This document shows, piece after piece, positions 37,306-46,875 of a DNA stretch of 64,000 bases. This DNA comes from Erythrobacter neustonensis (GTDB lineage: Bacteria; Pseudomonadota; Alphaproteobacteria; Sphingomonadales; Sphingomonadaceae), in assembly GCF_001663175.1 (NCBI RefSeq), contig NZ_CP016033.1, positions 372,001 through 436,000 of the forward strand, given 5' to 3'. Within the stretch, counting starts at the first letter, position 1. The number at the start of each line of letters is the position of its first letter. The translations under genes were made by a program, and so were the position numbers. The notes below the pieces were generated by a model. It ran no database searches, was not told the origin of the DNA, and saw nothing but the letters and a program-made list of their open reading frames with translations.

Positions 37306-39210
37306 ATGAGTTTTGTGGGCAAGGTTTGGAAGGTCCTCGTCGGGGTCAAGGACGGTCTGGTCCTCCTGTTCATGCTGTTGTTCTTCCTCGCCGTGTTCGC
37401 AATCCTCTCGGCGCGGCCCAATCCCGGGCAAGTGCGCGATGGCGCACTGCTGATCGATCTGGGCGGTGTGATCGTCGAGGAGAAGACCGCGCTCGATCCT
37501 GTGCAGGCGCTGCTCGCCCGCAGCGCGCCGATGGCCGAAACCCGCGCGCGCGATGTTGTCCGCGCGCTCGACGCGGCGGCGGGCGATGCCCGGATCAAGG
37601 CGGTAGTGATCGACATGACCACCTTCCTCGGTGGCGGTCAGGTGCATCTGAAGGACATCGGCGAAGCGATGGACCGGGTGCGTCAGGCCAAGAAGCCGGT
37701 GTTCACCTATGCGCTGGGCTATGCCGATGATCACATGCTGATCGCCGCCCACGCCAGCGAGGTGTGGATGGACCCGCAGGGCATGGCGGTTATCGCCGGG
37801 CCGGGGGGCAACAATCTCTACTATGCCGGCCTGCTCGAAAAGCTCAGCGTCAAGGCGCGAATCTACCGCGTGGGCGCGTTCAAATCGGCGGTCGAGCCCT
37901 ATTCGCGCAGCGACATGTCCGAGGAAGCCCGCGCCAACGCGGCCGGGCTCTACGGCGCGATGTGGGAGGAGTACAAGGCGAACGTCACCAAGGCGCGGCC
38001 CAAGCTGCAACTGGCACGCGTGACCGGCGATCCGCTCGCCTGGATTCAAAGCTCGGGCGGCGACATGGCCAAGGCGGCGGTTGGCGCAGGAATGGTCGAC
38101 AAGCTCGGCGATTATGCGCAATTTGGTGCGCGCGTCGCGCAGGTCGCGGGCGAGGACCCGTGGGACAAGACCCCGGGCAAATTCGCGTCGAGCGAGCTTG
38201 AACCTTTTCTCGCCGATCTCGGCGCGATCCGGCAGGGCAAGGCGATCGGCGTCGTCACCATCGCGGGCGAAATCGTCGATGGCGAGGCCGGGCCGGGCAC
38301 CGCGGGCGGCACGCGGATCGCCGACCTGCTCGACGCTGCGCTCGCGCAGGATCTGGCGGCGCTGGTGGTGCGGGTCGATTCGCCCGGCGGATCGGTGACG
38401 GCATCCGAAGAAATCCGCCGCGCGGTCCAGCGCCACCGCGACCGCAAGATCCCCGTCGCGGTCTCCTTCGCCAATGTCGCGGCGAGCGGCGGTTACTGGG
38501 TCGCGACCTCGAGCGACCGGATCTTTGCCGAACCCGACACGATCACCGGCTCGATCGGGGTGTTTGCGGTAATTCCCACCTTCGAGGATGCCGCGGCAAA
38601 GCTGGGCGTGACCTCCGACGGGTATCGAACCACCGAATTGTCGGGCCAGCCCGATTTCCTCGGCGGCTTTACTCCGGCGATGGACGCGCTGCTCCAGAAC
38701 TCGATCAACGGCACCTATTCGCGGTTCCTGGGCCGGGTGTCGGCCTCGCGCCGCATGCCGCTCGCACGGGTTGAGGAGGTTGCGCAAGGGCAGGTCTGGG
38801 ACGGCGGCACTGCGCGCCAGATCGGGCTGGTCGACGAATTCGGCGGGCTGACCGAAGCGCTCGGCTGGGCCGCGGCCAAGGCCGGGGTCAAGGACGGCGA
38901 ATGGCATCCGGTGTTCCTCGGCGAAAGCGATGGCAATTACGATTCGCTGATCCGCCGGATGGTAACGGGCGGCTCGCAAGCGCGCACCGCGGCAGGCGGC
39001 GGCGATATCTTCGCGCTGCTGGGCCGGCGCTCGGAGCATCTCGGCGCGCGGATCAGCGCCGATGCCCTGCGACTGCTCGGCGCCCGTGGCGCGCAGGCGC
39101 TGTGCACCGATTGCCCGATCACCGGCACCCCCGTCGCGCCTGCCCCGCGCCCGGGCGATGACCGTGCAGAAGGGATGATCGCGCTGCTGGCCTGGCTGGC
39201 GAAGCTGTAA
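37306..39210 (+). CDS. sppA: Signal peptide peptidase SppA, 67-kDa type
   Basis: A 634-residue membrane-anchored serine protease with tandem S49 domains. One N-terminal membrane helix (about residues 15-38) is present. The catalytic Lys is K193 ([11 protein letters not shown]) and the nucleophile is S394 ([11 protein letters not shown]), matching K209/S409 of E. coli. It digests signal-peptide remnants in the membrane. AAGGACAG lies before ATG 37306. tRNA-Val follows on the same strand. Confidence 0.94.
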   Translation: MSFVGKVWKVLVGVKDGLVLLFMLLFFLAVFAILSARPNPGQVRDGALLIDLGGVIVEEKTALDPVQALLARSAPMAETRARDVVRALDAAAGDARIKAVVIDMTTFLGGGQVHLKDIGEAMDRVRQAKKPVFTYALGYADDHMLIAAHASEVWMDPQGMAVIAGPGGNNLYYAGLLEKLSVKARIYRVGAFKSAVEPYSRSDMSEEARANAAGLYGAMWEEYKANVTKARPKLQLARVTGDPLAWIQSSGGDMAKAAVGAGMVDKLGDYAQFGARVAQVAGEDPWDKTPGKFASSELEPFLADLGAIRQGKAIGVVTIAGEIVDGEAGPGTAGGTRIADLLDAALAQDLAALVVRVDSPGGSVTASEEIRRAVQRHRDRKIPVAVSFANVAASGGYWVATSSDRIFAEPDTITGSIGVFAVIPTFEDAAAKLGVTSDGYRTTELSGQPDFLGGFTPAMDALLQNSINGTYSRFLGRVSASRRMPLARVEEVAQGQVWDGGTARQIGLVDEFGGLTEALGWAAAKAGVKDGEWHPVFLGESDGNYDSLIRRMVTGGSQARTAAGGGDIFALLGRRSEHLGARISADALRLLGARGAQALCTDCPITGTPVAPAPRPGDDRAEGMIALLAWLAKL

Positions 39211-39299
39211 AAGCGCAAAGGCATGCGCGCGAACGCTTGCCAAGCCGCACAGCCCGCTTTAAAGGCGCCCCCCTGTCCGGGCCACACGGCCCACCGGAC

Positions 39300-39374
39300 G
39301 GGCGCGTAGCTCAGCGGTAGAGCACACCCTTCACACGGGTGGGGTCACAGGTTCAATCCCTGTCGCGCCCACCA
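39300..39374 (+). tRNA. tRNA-Val (anticodon CAC)
   Basis: A cloverleaf with acceptor GGGCGCG/CGCGCCC, D-arm AGCTCAGCGGTAGAGC, anticodon arm CACCC-TTCACAC-GGGTG, T-arm ACAGG-TTCAATC-CCTGT and encoded CCA. It reads GUG. Confidence 0.96.
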
Positions 39375-39537
39375 TTTCCCGCCCCCTTTGCGGCCCTGGG
39401 AAATGATGATCTGGCCGGTTTCCGGCGGGCTCTTCTTTCTCCCCCTCCGTCACGCGCCTCGCGGCTTGACCGCGCGGCGGGTTGCGCGGCAAAGCTGTGC
39501 TTCAATCCCGCCGACGGGCGGACAGCTGGGGTCACTG

Positions 39538-42165
39538 ATGCGCAAACTTGTCCGGGGCCTGAGCCTCATCGCGATCGCCGCCGCTTGCCATGCGGCTGCG
39601 CCGTCGGCGGCACAATCCTTCATCGAAGGGAGCTTCGACCGCGCCATCCCGACGCTGACCGAGAATGCAGGCCATGCGCCGGGGGCGAAGATCACCTCCC
39701 CCGATCAGACCTACGCCTATCTGAAGGCGCTGGCCGAGGCCGCGCCGGACCGGGCGCGGCTGGTGCAATATGCGACAAGCTGGGAGGGCCGCCCGCTCTA
39801 TTACCTCGTCCTGTCCGCCCCCGCCAACATCGCGCGGCTTGATGCGATCCGAGCCGACATGGCGAACATCGCCGCGGGACGCGCAGGCAATGGCAGCGCG
39901 CTGCCGGTGACGTGGCTGGCATACGGCGTCCACGGCAACGAGATTTCCTCGACCGATGCCGCGCTGATGACCGCCTACCACCTGCTCGCCGCCAAGGGCG
40001 ATGCGCGCGCCGACAAGATCATGGGCAATACCATCGTCGTGATCGACCCGATGCAGAACCCCGATGGCCGCGCGCGGTTTTTGAACAACTTCCTTGCCTC
40101 GACCGGGATCGTCCCCGATGGCGACCGGCAGGCAGCCGAACACGACGAACCCTGGCCGTCGGGCCGGGTGAACCATTACATGTTCGATTTGAACCGCGAC
40201 TGGTTCACGTTGTCGCAACCCGAAACCCGCGGCAAGGTGGCGGCGATCCGCGACTGGAACCCGGTGGTTGTGGTGGACCTCCACGAAATGAGCGGGGACG
40301 AAAGCTACTTCTTCTCGCCCGCCGCCCAGCCCTTCAGCCCCAACCTCACGCCTGCGCAGATCCGCGCCTACGAGAAGATCGGGCGCTACAACGCCGCGGC
40401 CTTCGATGCGCGCGGCGAGCCCTATTTCACGCGCGAGGTCTATGACCTGTTCTACCCTGGATACGGCGATACCTGGAACGCGCATCAGGGCGCGATCGGT
40501 TCGACCTATGAACAGGGATCGGCACGCGGACTGGTGTGGGAGCGGCGCGACGGGACCACGCTGACCTATGCCGAGACGGTCGCCAATCACTTCACCGCCA
40601 GCCTGGCGACGGCTGCGGCAGTGGCGGACAATCCGGGCAAGTTCCTCGCCGATTATGCCGCCTACCGCGCTGGCAATGCGCAGGGCGCGGCAGGCAGGGG
40701 CAGCTATGTCATCGATCTCGGCAAGCGTCGCTGGAATGCCGAGCGGCTCGGCCGGCGGCTCGCTGCGCAGGGCATCACCGTGCTGCGCCGCGAGGGCAGC
40801 GCGAACGTCTGCGGCAAGTCCTATCCCGCCGGCTACCTTGCGGTGCCGCAAGCCCAGCCTGCCGCACGGCTGATCCGCAGCCTGCTCGACCGCGATACGC
40901 CGCTGCCGGCCGATTTCCTCGCCGAGCAGGAGCGCCGCCGTTCGGTCGATCTGCCGCACGAGCTTTATGATGTCACCGCATGGGCCGTGGGGCCGATGGC
41001 CGGGGTCGATGTGATGCTGTGCAGCGGTGCGGCCGGGGGTGAGCCGATGGCGGCCGACATGCCGATTGCCGCGCGCCAATCGGGCAGCGGCGCCTTTGCC
41101 GTCGCCGTGCCGTGGACCGACAGCGGACAGGCGCGGCTGGTGGCGCTGGCGCTGCGCGAGGGCATTGAGGGGCGCGTCACCGACCGCGCCTTTTCCACCG
41201 GCGGCCGCAGCTTCCCGCGCGGCACGGTGGTGTTCCCGGCGGGGCGCAACACGCCCGAAAAGCTGGCGCGGCTTGCAGAACTGTCGCGTGAGATCGGGGC
41301 CGAAACCGCCGCACTCGACAGCGGCTGGACCGAAACCGGGCCGAATCTCGGCAGCGAGCATTTCGCCCGGCTGACCCTGCCCCGCGTGGCGGTGGCATGG
41401 GACGACGGCGTCTCGCCGCTCTCGGCGGGGTCGCTGCGCTATGTGCTCGAACAGCGCATCGGCCTGCCCGTCACCCCGATCCGCACCGCGCGGCTTGGCC
41501 GGGCGGACCTCAGCGATTACGACGTGGTGCTCGTTCCCGAAGGCGATCCTTCGGCGCAACTGGGCGACAGCGGACAGCGCGCCTTGCGCAGCTTCGTGCA
41601 GCGCGGCGGAGTGCTGGTCGCGATCGGGGAAAGCCTCGATGCCTTCACCGGCGGCGACACGCCGCTGCTTGCGGTCAAGCGCGAGGCGGCGCTGGGCCGC
41701 GACCCTGCCGCATCGGGCGAGAGTGCGAAGAGCGATCTGGCCGAGGCCGCCGAAATCACCAGCGACAGCGCCTATCGCGAGGCGATCAAGGATCAGGCGG
41801 CGCTGCCCGATACCCTGCCCGGCGCGCTGCTCAACGTGGTGGGCGAGCCCGACCATTTCCTCTCCGCCGGCTACGACGATGGCGCGGTGGTGCTGGCAAG
41901 CGGCACGCAGATTTTTACCCCGGTGGCGCGCGACAAGGGCGTCAACGTCCTGCGGTTCGCCGCGCCTGCCGGCCTGATCGCGAGCGGATACGTGTGGGAC
42001 GAGAACCGCCGGCAACTGGGCTACAAGCCCTACCTCATGGCGCAGCAGACCGGCCGCGGGCTGGTGATCGGCTTTGCGCATGATCCTTCGACCCGCGGCT
42101 ATCTCGAAGGGCTCGATCTGCTCATCGCCAATGCGGTTCTGGTGGCGCCGTCGCGGGTGCGCTGA
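39538..42165 (+). CDS. Exported M14-family zinc carboxypeptidase-like protein
   Basis: An 875-residue secreted protein: signal peptide (ending AAPSAAQS), then an M14 peptidase domain with zinc motif HGNEIS (H-x-x-E), NPDGRARF, FDLNRDWF and VVDLHEMSG. The second half (about residues 450-875) is a long C-terminal region ending in a glutamine-amidotransferase-like fold stretch (VLVPEGDPSAQL, GVLVAIGESLDAF). The length is far above digestive carboxypeptidases (about 310) but usual for this large proteobacterial group. It probably cleaves peptides in the periplasm or outside. Confidence 0.85.
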   Translation: MRKLVRGLSLIAIAAACHAAAPSAAQSFIEGSFDRAIPTLTENAGHAPGAKITSPDQTYAYLKALAEAAPDRARLVQYATSWEGRPLYYLVLSAPANIARLDAIRADMANIAAGRAGNGSALPVTWLAYGVHGNEISSTDAALMTAYHLLAAKGDARADKIMGNTIVVIDPMQNPDGRARFLNNFLASTGIVPDGDRQAAEHDEPWPSGRVNHYMFDLNRDWFTLSQPETRGKVAAIRDWNPVVVVDLHEMSGDESYFFSPAAQPFSPNLTPAQIRAYEKIGRYNAAAFDARGEPYFTREVYDLFYPGYGDTWNAHQGAIGSTYEQGSARGLVWERRDGTTLTYAETVANHFTASLATAAAVADNPGKFLADYAAYRAGNAQGAAGRGSYVIDLGKRRWNAERLGRRLAAQGITVLRREGSANVCGKSYPAGYLAVPQAQPAARLIRSLLDRDTPLPADFLAEQERRRSVDLPHELYDVTAWAVGPMAGVDVMLCSGAAGGEPMAADMPIAARQSGSGAFAVAVPWTDSGQARLVALALREGIEGRVTDRAFSTGGRSFPRGTVVFPAGRNTPEKLARLAELSREIGAETAALDSGWTETGPNLGSEHFARLTLPRVAVAWDDGVSPLSAGSLRYVLEQRIGLPVTPIRTARLGRADLSDYDVVLVPEGDPSAQLGDSGQRALRSFVQRGGVLVAIGESLDAFTGGDTPLLAVKREAALGRDPAASGESAKSDLAEAAEITSDSAYREAIKDQAALPDTLPGALLNVVGEPDHFLSAGYDDGAVVLASGTQIFTPVARDKGVNVLRFAAPAGLIASGYVWDENRRQLGYKPYLMAQQTGRGLVIGFAHDPSTRGYLEGLDLLIANAVLVAPSRVR

Positions 42166-42226
42166 CGGCATCACGCCCACCAGAGTGTTCTAGGCGATTG
42201 ACATGCGATGTGTCATGCTGGCGGGC

Positions 42227-42997
42227 ATGACGCTGTTCCATGCGCTTGTCGTGCTCCATGTCGCCACCGGCGCGGTGGGTCTGGCGGCGTTCTGGGGACC
42301 GATCGTCACCAGAAAAGGCGCAGCCCGCCACCGCCAGTGGGGCCGGGCTGCCTGTTATGGCTTTCTGGGCGCCGGGATGCTGGCGATAGCGATGGCGATG
42401 CTGTCGCTGTTCGGGCCCGAACATCGCCACCCGGAAGTCACCGACCGCGCGCTCTACGACGGACTGTTTGGCTGGATGATGCTTTATCTCGGCACGCTGA
42501 CGATCGGCTTTGTCGATTACGGGCTGGCAGTTGTACGGCATAGCCGCGAGCGCACGGTGCTGCGCCGGCCGCGCTATCAGGCGGTGATCGCGGCGGTGGT
42601 GCTGTCCGGCGCGTGGTGCGGCTGGTATGGCTGGCAGGTGGGCCACCCGCTGATGATGCTGGTCGCGTTCATCGGCATCGCCGCGATGCTGATCCAGCAG
42701 CGCTATATCTGGCGGGCAGGCGATCCCCCGCGCGGCAGCCCCGCCCCCAAGCAGCGAAGCGGCAGGGCACCAGATTACATCGGCGAGCATTTCCGCGCGC
42801 TGATCGGGATGGGCATTTCGGCCTATACCGCCTTCCTGTCGGTCGGGCTGATCCGGATGGTGCCCGAACATGTCTTCAACCCCGCGATCTGGGCCGGGCC
42901 GAGCGTGATCGGGGTGGGCCTGATCCTCTATTTCACGATCAAGGGCAAAAAGGCCGCGATGCCCCCGCTCTCAGGCGCACGCCCACATCCGCAATAG
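42227..42997 (+). CDS. Unknown multi-spanning membrane protein
   Basis: I do not recognise a family. This 256-residue protein has about seven hydrophobic segments and conserved-looking His near the start (HALVVLHVATG) plus RKGAARHRQWGR, a pattern also seen in the truncated protein at the right edge (TALHRQLGR). ATG codons at 42203 and 42215 would extend it by 8 or 4 residues. The 3' end overlaps the converging PKHD gene by 27 bp. Confidence 0.6.
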   Translation: MTLFHALVVLHVATGAVGLAAFWGPIVTRKGAARHRQWGRAACYGFLGAGMLAIAMAMLSLFGPEHRHPEVTDRALYDGLFGWMMLYLGTLTIGFVDYGLAVVRHSRERTVLRRPRYQAVIAAVVLSGAWCGWYGWQVGHPLMMLVAFIGIAAMLIQQRYIWRAGDPPRGSPAPKQRSGRAPDYIGEHFRALIGMGISAYTAFLSVGLIRMVPEHVFNPAIWAGPSVIGVGLILYFTIKGKKAAMPPLSGARPHPQ

Positions 42998-43648
42998 GTT
43001 GGCGATGGTCTTGTCGAGCGTGAGCAATTCGGCCGACTGGCTGGCAAGCTGACGCCGCAGGCTTGCGCGCAGGTTCTCCAGATCGAACAGGAGTTCGCGG
43101 CGCGCAGCATCCTCGATCATGCTTTCGATCCAGCCGACGCACACGATCCGCGTGCCGCGTGTGACCGGGCGCACCTCGTGGATGCTGCCGGAAGGGTAGA
43201 GCATCAGATGGCCAGGCGCGCCCTTGACCTGCTGCGTCGTGCCCGCCGCATCGATCACCAACTCGCCGCCGTCGTATTCTTCGGGCGGGGTCAGGAACAG
43301 CGTGAAGGACAGGTCGGTGCGGATACGCCGGTCGCCGCGGCCCATCAGCGCGTTGTCGACATGCGGCCCATAGCCTCCGCCCTCGCCCGTCCGACTGATC
43401 AGCAGCGGCGAAAAGCGGCGGGGCTGCGCCGCGGCGCGGATCACCGGGTGATCGGCCAGCAGCGCGGACAGTTCGGATTGCAGCGCGCGGCCCGGCGCGC
43501 TGTCCATTATCGCCTGTTCGTTACGCTTGACCTCGGCCGCGACTGCGCCCGCAGTTTCGCGCCCGTCGCGCCAGTCGAGCAGCGCAATCCGCTCGGCGAT
43601 GGCGGCAAGACGATCAGGCTCGGGAATGGCGTGGATGGCAAGGATCAT
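42971..43648 (-). CDS. PKHD-type Fe(II)/2-oxoglutarate hydroxylase (PiuC/YbiX-like)
   Basis: A 225-residue oxygenase with the iron triad H96-x-D98 (GPHVDNA) and H157 (SIHEV), and the 2-oxoglutarate Arg R167 (TRGTRIV). The family, often next to TonB-dependent siderophore receptors, has unknown substrates and is frequently iron-controlled. Here a TetR gene and a TonB-dependent receptor lie immediately upstream. The length is normal. The start, ATG 43648, is 10 bp from the TetR stop, so both are likely cotranscribed. Confidence 0.9.
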   Translation of the reverse strand: MILAIHAIPEPDRLAAIAERIALLDWRDGRETAGAVAAEVKRNEQAIMDSAPGRALQSELSALLADHPVIRAAAQPRRFSPLLISRTGEGGGYGPHVDNALMGRGDRRIRTDLSFTLFLTPPEEYDGGELVIDAAGTTQQVKGAPGHLMLYPSGSIHEVRPVTRGTRIVCVGWIESMIEDAARRELLFDLENLRASLRRQLASQSAELLTLDKTIANLLRMWACA

Positions 43649-43658
43649 GCCGCCCCGC

Positions 43659-44303
43659 TTAGCGCCGCAAGACGCCTTCGGCCAGCAAGCGGTTGACCCC
43701 GGCGGCAACCGCGTCTGCGCTCAGCCCCTGCTTGTCGCCCCACACGACATAGCGCAGCCCGACGAACACGTTCATTCCCATCACCGCCCAGGCTTCAAGT
43801 TCGCCCAGATCATCGCGCAGTTCGCCCGCCGCAGCGCCTGCCCCAAGCCGGTCGGCAATTCGCGCGGCGATAGTTTCATAGTGGTCGCGGTAACTCGCCG
43901 GATCGACGAATTCGGCCTCGTCGATGATCCGGTAGATTTCCTTGTGTTCGGCGGCAAAGCGCAGAAACGCCGCGAGCGCCGCGCGTTCGATTTCGAGCGC
44001 AGACATTTCCGCCGACAAGGCCGAACGCGCGCTGGTGCGCACCTTCTCGCTCATGTCCGCGACGAGCGCGCGGAATAGCGCGTCCTTGCTGTCGAAATAG
44101 GTGTAGAAGCTGCCCAGCGCCATCCCTGCGCGCCGGGTGATCGAGCTGACCGAAGCTTCGTGGAAACCCTTTTCGCCGAACTCCTCTGCCGCCGCATCGA
44201 GCAGCTTGCGCAAGGTTCGCCGCCCCCGCTCGGTGCGCGGCGCTTTCGCGTCGGTCGGTGTGGCGCCCTCGGCCATCGCCGCGGCGGCTGGACTGTTGCC
44301 CAT
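43659..44303 (-). CDS. TetR-family transcriptional regulator
   Basis: A 214-residue regulator. The TetR HTH is at about residues 28-75: RKLLDAAAEEFGEKGFHEASVSSITRRAGMALGSFYTYFDSKDALF. The C-terminal ligand domain is helical. It is divergent from the TonB-dependent receptor at 44426, and a perfect dyad with 10-bp arms lies in the spacer, the likely operator for both genes. An ATG at residue 10 is an alternative start. Confidence 0.9.
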   Translation of the reverse strand: MGNSPAAAAMAEGATPTDAKAPRTERGRRTLRKLLDAAAEEFGEKGFHEASVSSITRRAGMALGSFYTYFDSKDALFRALVADMSEKVRTSARSALSAEMSALEIERAALAAFLRFAAEHKEIYRIIDEAEFVDPASYRDHYETIAARIADRLGAGAAAGELRDDLGELEAWAVMGMNVFVGLRYVVWGDKQGLSADAVAAGVNRLLAEGVLRR

Positions 44304-44360
44304 CAGCTACTCCCTCCACGCTTTCGGTAGGCCCGGCATGCCGCAGACACAAGTCTAAAC

Positions 44361-44383
44361 TTGAAAGGTGGTTCACCTTTCAA
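44361..44383. promoter_or_regulatory. TetR operator candidate
   Basis: A perfect inverted repeat: arm TTGAAAGGTG (44361-44370), centre GTT, arm CACCTTTCAA (44374-44383). It lies 58 nt upstream of the TetR start and 43 nt upstream of the receptor ATG, where repression of both divergent genes is expected. Confidence 0.75.
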
Positions 44384-44425
44384 TAATGGTGGGCACATAA
44401 GAGGGACAGGAGAGGAAACCACCCA

Positions 44426-46777
44426 ATGAACACCACGCTTTGCACCCGTGCGCTGCTGCTCGCCGGCGCCGCCGGATTCGTCACCTTTGCGGCGCCCGCG
44501 ATGGCGCAGGATTATGCGCCCGAAATTGCTCAGCAGACTGTGGGCGAACCTGTTGCGGCCGAGGAAGAAGGCACGATCTTCGTTACCGCGCGCCGCCGCG
44601 AGGAACGCCTGATCGACGTGCCGCTCTCGGTCACCGCGATCTCGGGTGAAACGCTGGCCAAGCAGGGCGTGCAGGATATCACGCAGGTCGCCCAGCAGGT
44701 GCCCAACATCACATTGGAAGTCAGCCGCGGCACCAACACCACGCTCACCGCCTTCATCCGCGGGGTCGGCCAGCAGGACCCGGTCGCCGGTTTCGAAGCT
44801 GGCGTCGGCCTCTATGTCGACGATGTCTATCTCAACCGTCCGCAGGCCGCGGTGCTCGATGTCTATGATGTCGAGCGCGTCGAAGTGCTGCGCGGTCCGC
44901 AGGGCACGCTTTATGGGCGCAACACCATCGGCGGCGCGATCAAGTATGTCACCGCCGATCTGCCCGATGAAACCAGCCTCAAGGTGCGCGGCACCTATGG
45001 CTCCTACGATCAGGCCGACCTGATCGTCACCGCCTCGACCCCGCTCAGCGACAGCTTCAAGATCGGCGCCAGCGGCGCGCGCCTGTCGCGCGGCGGGTTC
45101 GGCCGCAACCTCACGCTCGGCACCGAGAACTACAACAAGGATGTGTGGGCCGCGCGCGGCACGCTCGAGTTCGAAAGCGGCATCGTCAAGGCGCGGCTTT
45201 CGGGCGATTATGTCAAGGACACCTCCGAAGCGCGGCAGGGGCACCGCTTCACCCGCGGCCTCGTCAGCGGCGCGCCGGTGCTGGATAACGTGTTCGACAC
45301 CCGCGCGGGGCTGAATGTGGTCGACCAAGAAGTCGAGGCCTGGGGCGGCGCGCTCAACATCGCGCTGTCGCTGTCCGACACGCTGACCTTCAAGTCGATC
45401 ACCGGCTACCGCGAGGACAAGTCGACCACCCCGATCGATTTCGATTCGCTTCCGGCGGTCGATGTCGATGTCCCCGCGATCTACAACAACGATCAGCTGA
45501 GCCAGGAATTCCAGCTCCTCTACGAAGGCGACCGCCTGTCGGGCGTGCTGGGCTTCTACTACCTCGATGCCAACGCCTTTACCGCGTTCGATGTGGGGCT
45601 GTGGACTACCGGCGCGCTGCTTGGCCTGCCCGGCCTGACCGCGCAGACGCTGGGCGATGTCAACACCAAGACCTGGTCGGTGTTCGGCGATTTCAGCTAC
45701 GATCTGACCGACACGATCAGCGTGTCGCTGGGCGGTCGCTACACCAACGACAAGCGCACCAGCCAAGTCCTGCGGACCAGCTTCTTCGGCGGGTTCTCCG
45801 ACCTGTTCGACGGCGACGGCACCGCCTTTGCCGTGACCAGCAACTTCAACGGCAGCCGCACCTTCAAGGACTTCAACCCGCGCGCGTCGATCAGCTGGCA
45901 ACCCAACCGCGACCACAATTTCTATTTCACCTATTCCCAAGGCTTCAAGGGCGGCGGCTTCGACCCGCGCGGCCAGACGACCGCCTGCCGCAATCCGCGC
46001 GGGGCTGCGTGCAACGCGCAGGAAGTGTTCGATTTCCTCAGCTTCGATCCCGAAACCGTCGACAGCTTCGAACTGGGCTGGAAGGCCTCGCTGCTCGACA
46101 ACCGGCTCAACATCAGCCTTGCAGGCTTCCTGGGGCAGTACAAGGACGTGCAGATCCCGGGCTCGGTCGGGGTCGATGCCAATGGTGACGGGGTGAACGA
46201 AAGCTTCATCGGCATCACCTCGAACGCGGCCGATGCCGACGTCAACGGGATCGAATTCGAAGGCAGCGCGCTCGCGGGGCGCGACTTTGCGGGCGACGGC
46301 AGCCGCTTCACGATCAACTGGTCGCTGGGCGTGATCGATGCCAAGTTCAACACCTTCATCGACGCCTTCGGCCGCGATGTGGCGGATGAACGCGTGTTCC
46401 AGAACACTCCCGACATCACCGCACACATGGGCTTCGATCTCGGCCTTCCGGTGGCGAGCGGGATGCTCGACTTCATCGGCACCGCGTCGCTGCGTTCGGA
46501 TGCGAGCCAGTTCGAAGTGCCCAATCGCTTCCTCGATCAGGATGGGTTCGCGCTGGTCGATGCCAGCGTCGTCTACACCGCGGACAGCGGGCTGTTCTCG
46601 GTCGGGGTCCACGCCAAGAACGTGTTCGACAAGCGTTACATCGTCGCGGGCTACAACTTCCTTGCGGGCGGTGTGAACGGCGCGCCCTTCGTGCCCACGC
46701 TGGGCCGCGAAGGCACGCTGACCGGCTTCTACGGCGATCCGCGCCGCGTGTTTGTGACCGCGCAAGTCAACTTCTGA
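44426..46777 (+). CDS. TonB-dependent outer-membrane receptor
   Basis: A 783-residue receptor: signal peptide (ending APAMAQ), a TonB-box-like EEEGTIFVTA segment, plug domain with RREERLIDVPLSVTAISGETLAKQG and VEVLRGPQGTLYGRNTIGGAI, then a 22-strand barrel ending in the usual C-terminal aromatic (FVTAQVNF). The plug sequence is of the broad sphingomonad type whose substrates (plant aromatics, polyketides, siderophores) are diverse. Its divergent TetR gene and the PKHD oxygenase suggest substrate-inducible uptake. Confidence 0.95.
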   Translation: MNTTLCTRALLLAGAAGFVTFAAPAMAQDYAPEIAQQTVGEPVAAEEEGTIFVTARRREERLIDVPLSVTAISGETLAKQGVQDITQVAQQVPNITLEVSRGTNTTLTAFIRGVGQQDPVAGFEAGVGLYVDDVYLNRPQAAVLDVYDVERVEVLRGPQGTLYGRNTIGGAIKYVTADLPDETSLKVRGTYGSYDQADLIVTASTPLSDSFKIGASGARLSRGGFGRNLTLGTENYNKDVWAARGTLEFESGIVKARLSGDYVKDTSEARQGHRFTRGLVSGAPVLDNVFDTRAGLNVVDQEVEAWGGALNIALSLSDTLTFKSITGYREDKSTTPIDFDSLPAVDVDVPAIYNNDQLSQEFQLLYEGDRLSGVLGFYYLDANAFTAFDVGLWTTGALLGLPGLTAQTLGDVNTKTWSVFGDFSYDLTDTISVSLGGRYTNDKRTSQVLRTSFFGGFSDLFDGDGTAFAVTSNFNGSRTFKDFNPRASISWQPNRDHNFYFTYSQGFKGGGFDPRGQTTACRNPRGAACNAQEVFDFLSFDPETVDSFELGWKASLLDNRLNISLAGFLGQYKDVQIPGSVGVDANGDGVNESFIGITSNAADADVNGIEFEGSALAGRDFAGDGSRFTINWSLGVIDAKFNTFIDAFGRDVADERVFQNTPDITAHMGFDLGLPVASGMLDFIGTASLRSDASQFEVPNRFLDQDGFALVDASVVYTADSGLFSVGVHAKNVFDKRYIVAGYNFLAGGVNGAPFVPTLGREGTLTGFYGDPRRVFVTAQVNF

Positions 46778-46794
46778 TCTTCTCTCGCCTTTGA

Positions 46795-46833
46795 GGGGCG
46801 GCGGCAGGGCATCACCCGCCGCCGCCCCGTTTC
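46795..46833 (+). terminator. Rho-independent terminator after the TonB receptor
   Basis: GGGGCGGCGG (46795-46804) pairs with CCGCCGCCCC (46819-46828) around a 14-nt loop and is followed by a T/C-rich tract. Confidence 0.75.
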
Positions 46834-46875
46834 TTCCTCTTTCCTTGGGCATGGCAAGCGGGCATAGCGCGGCCC

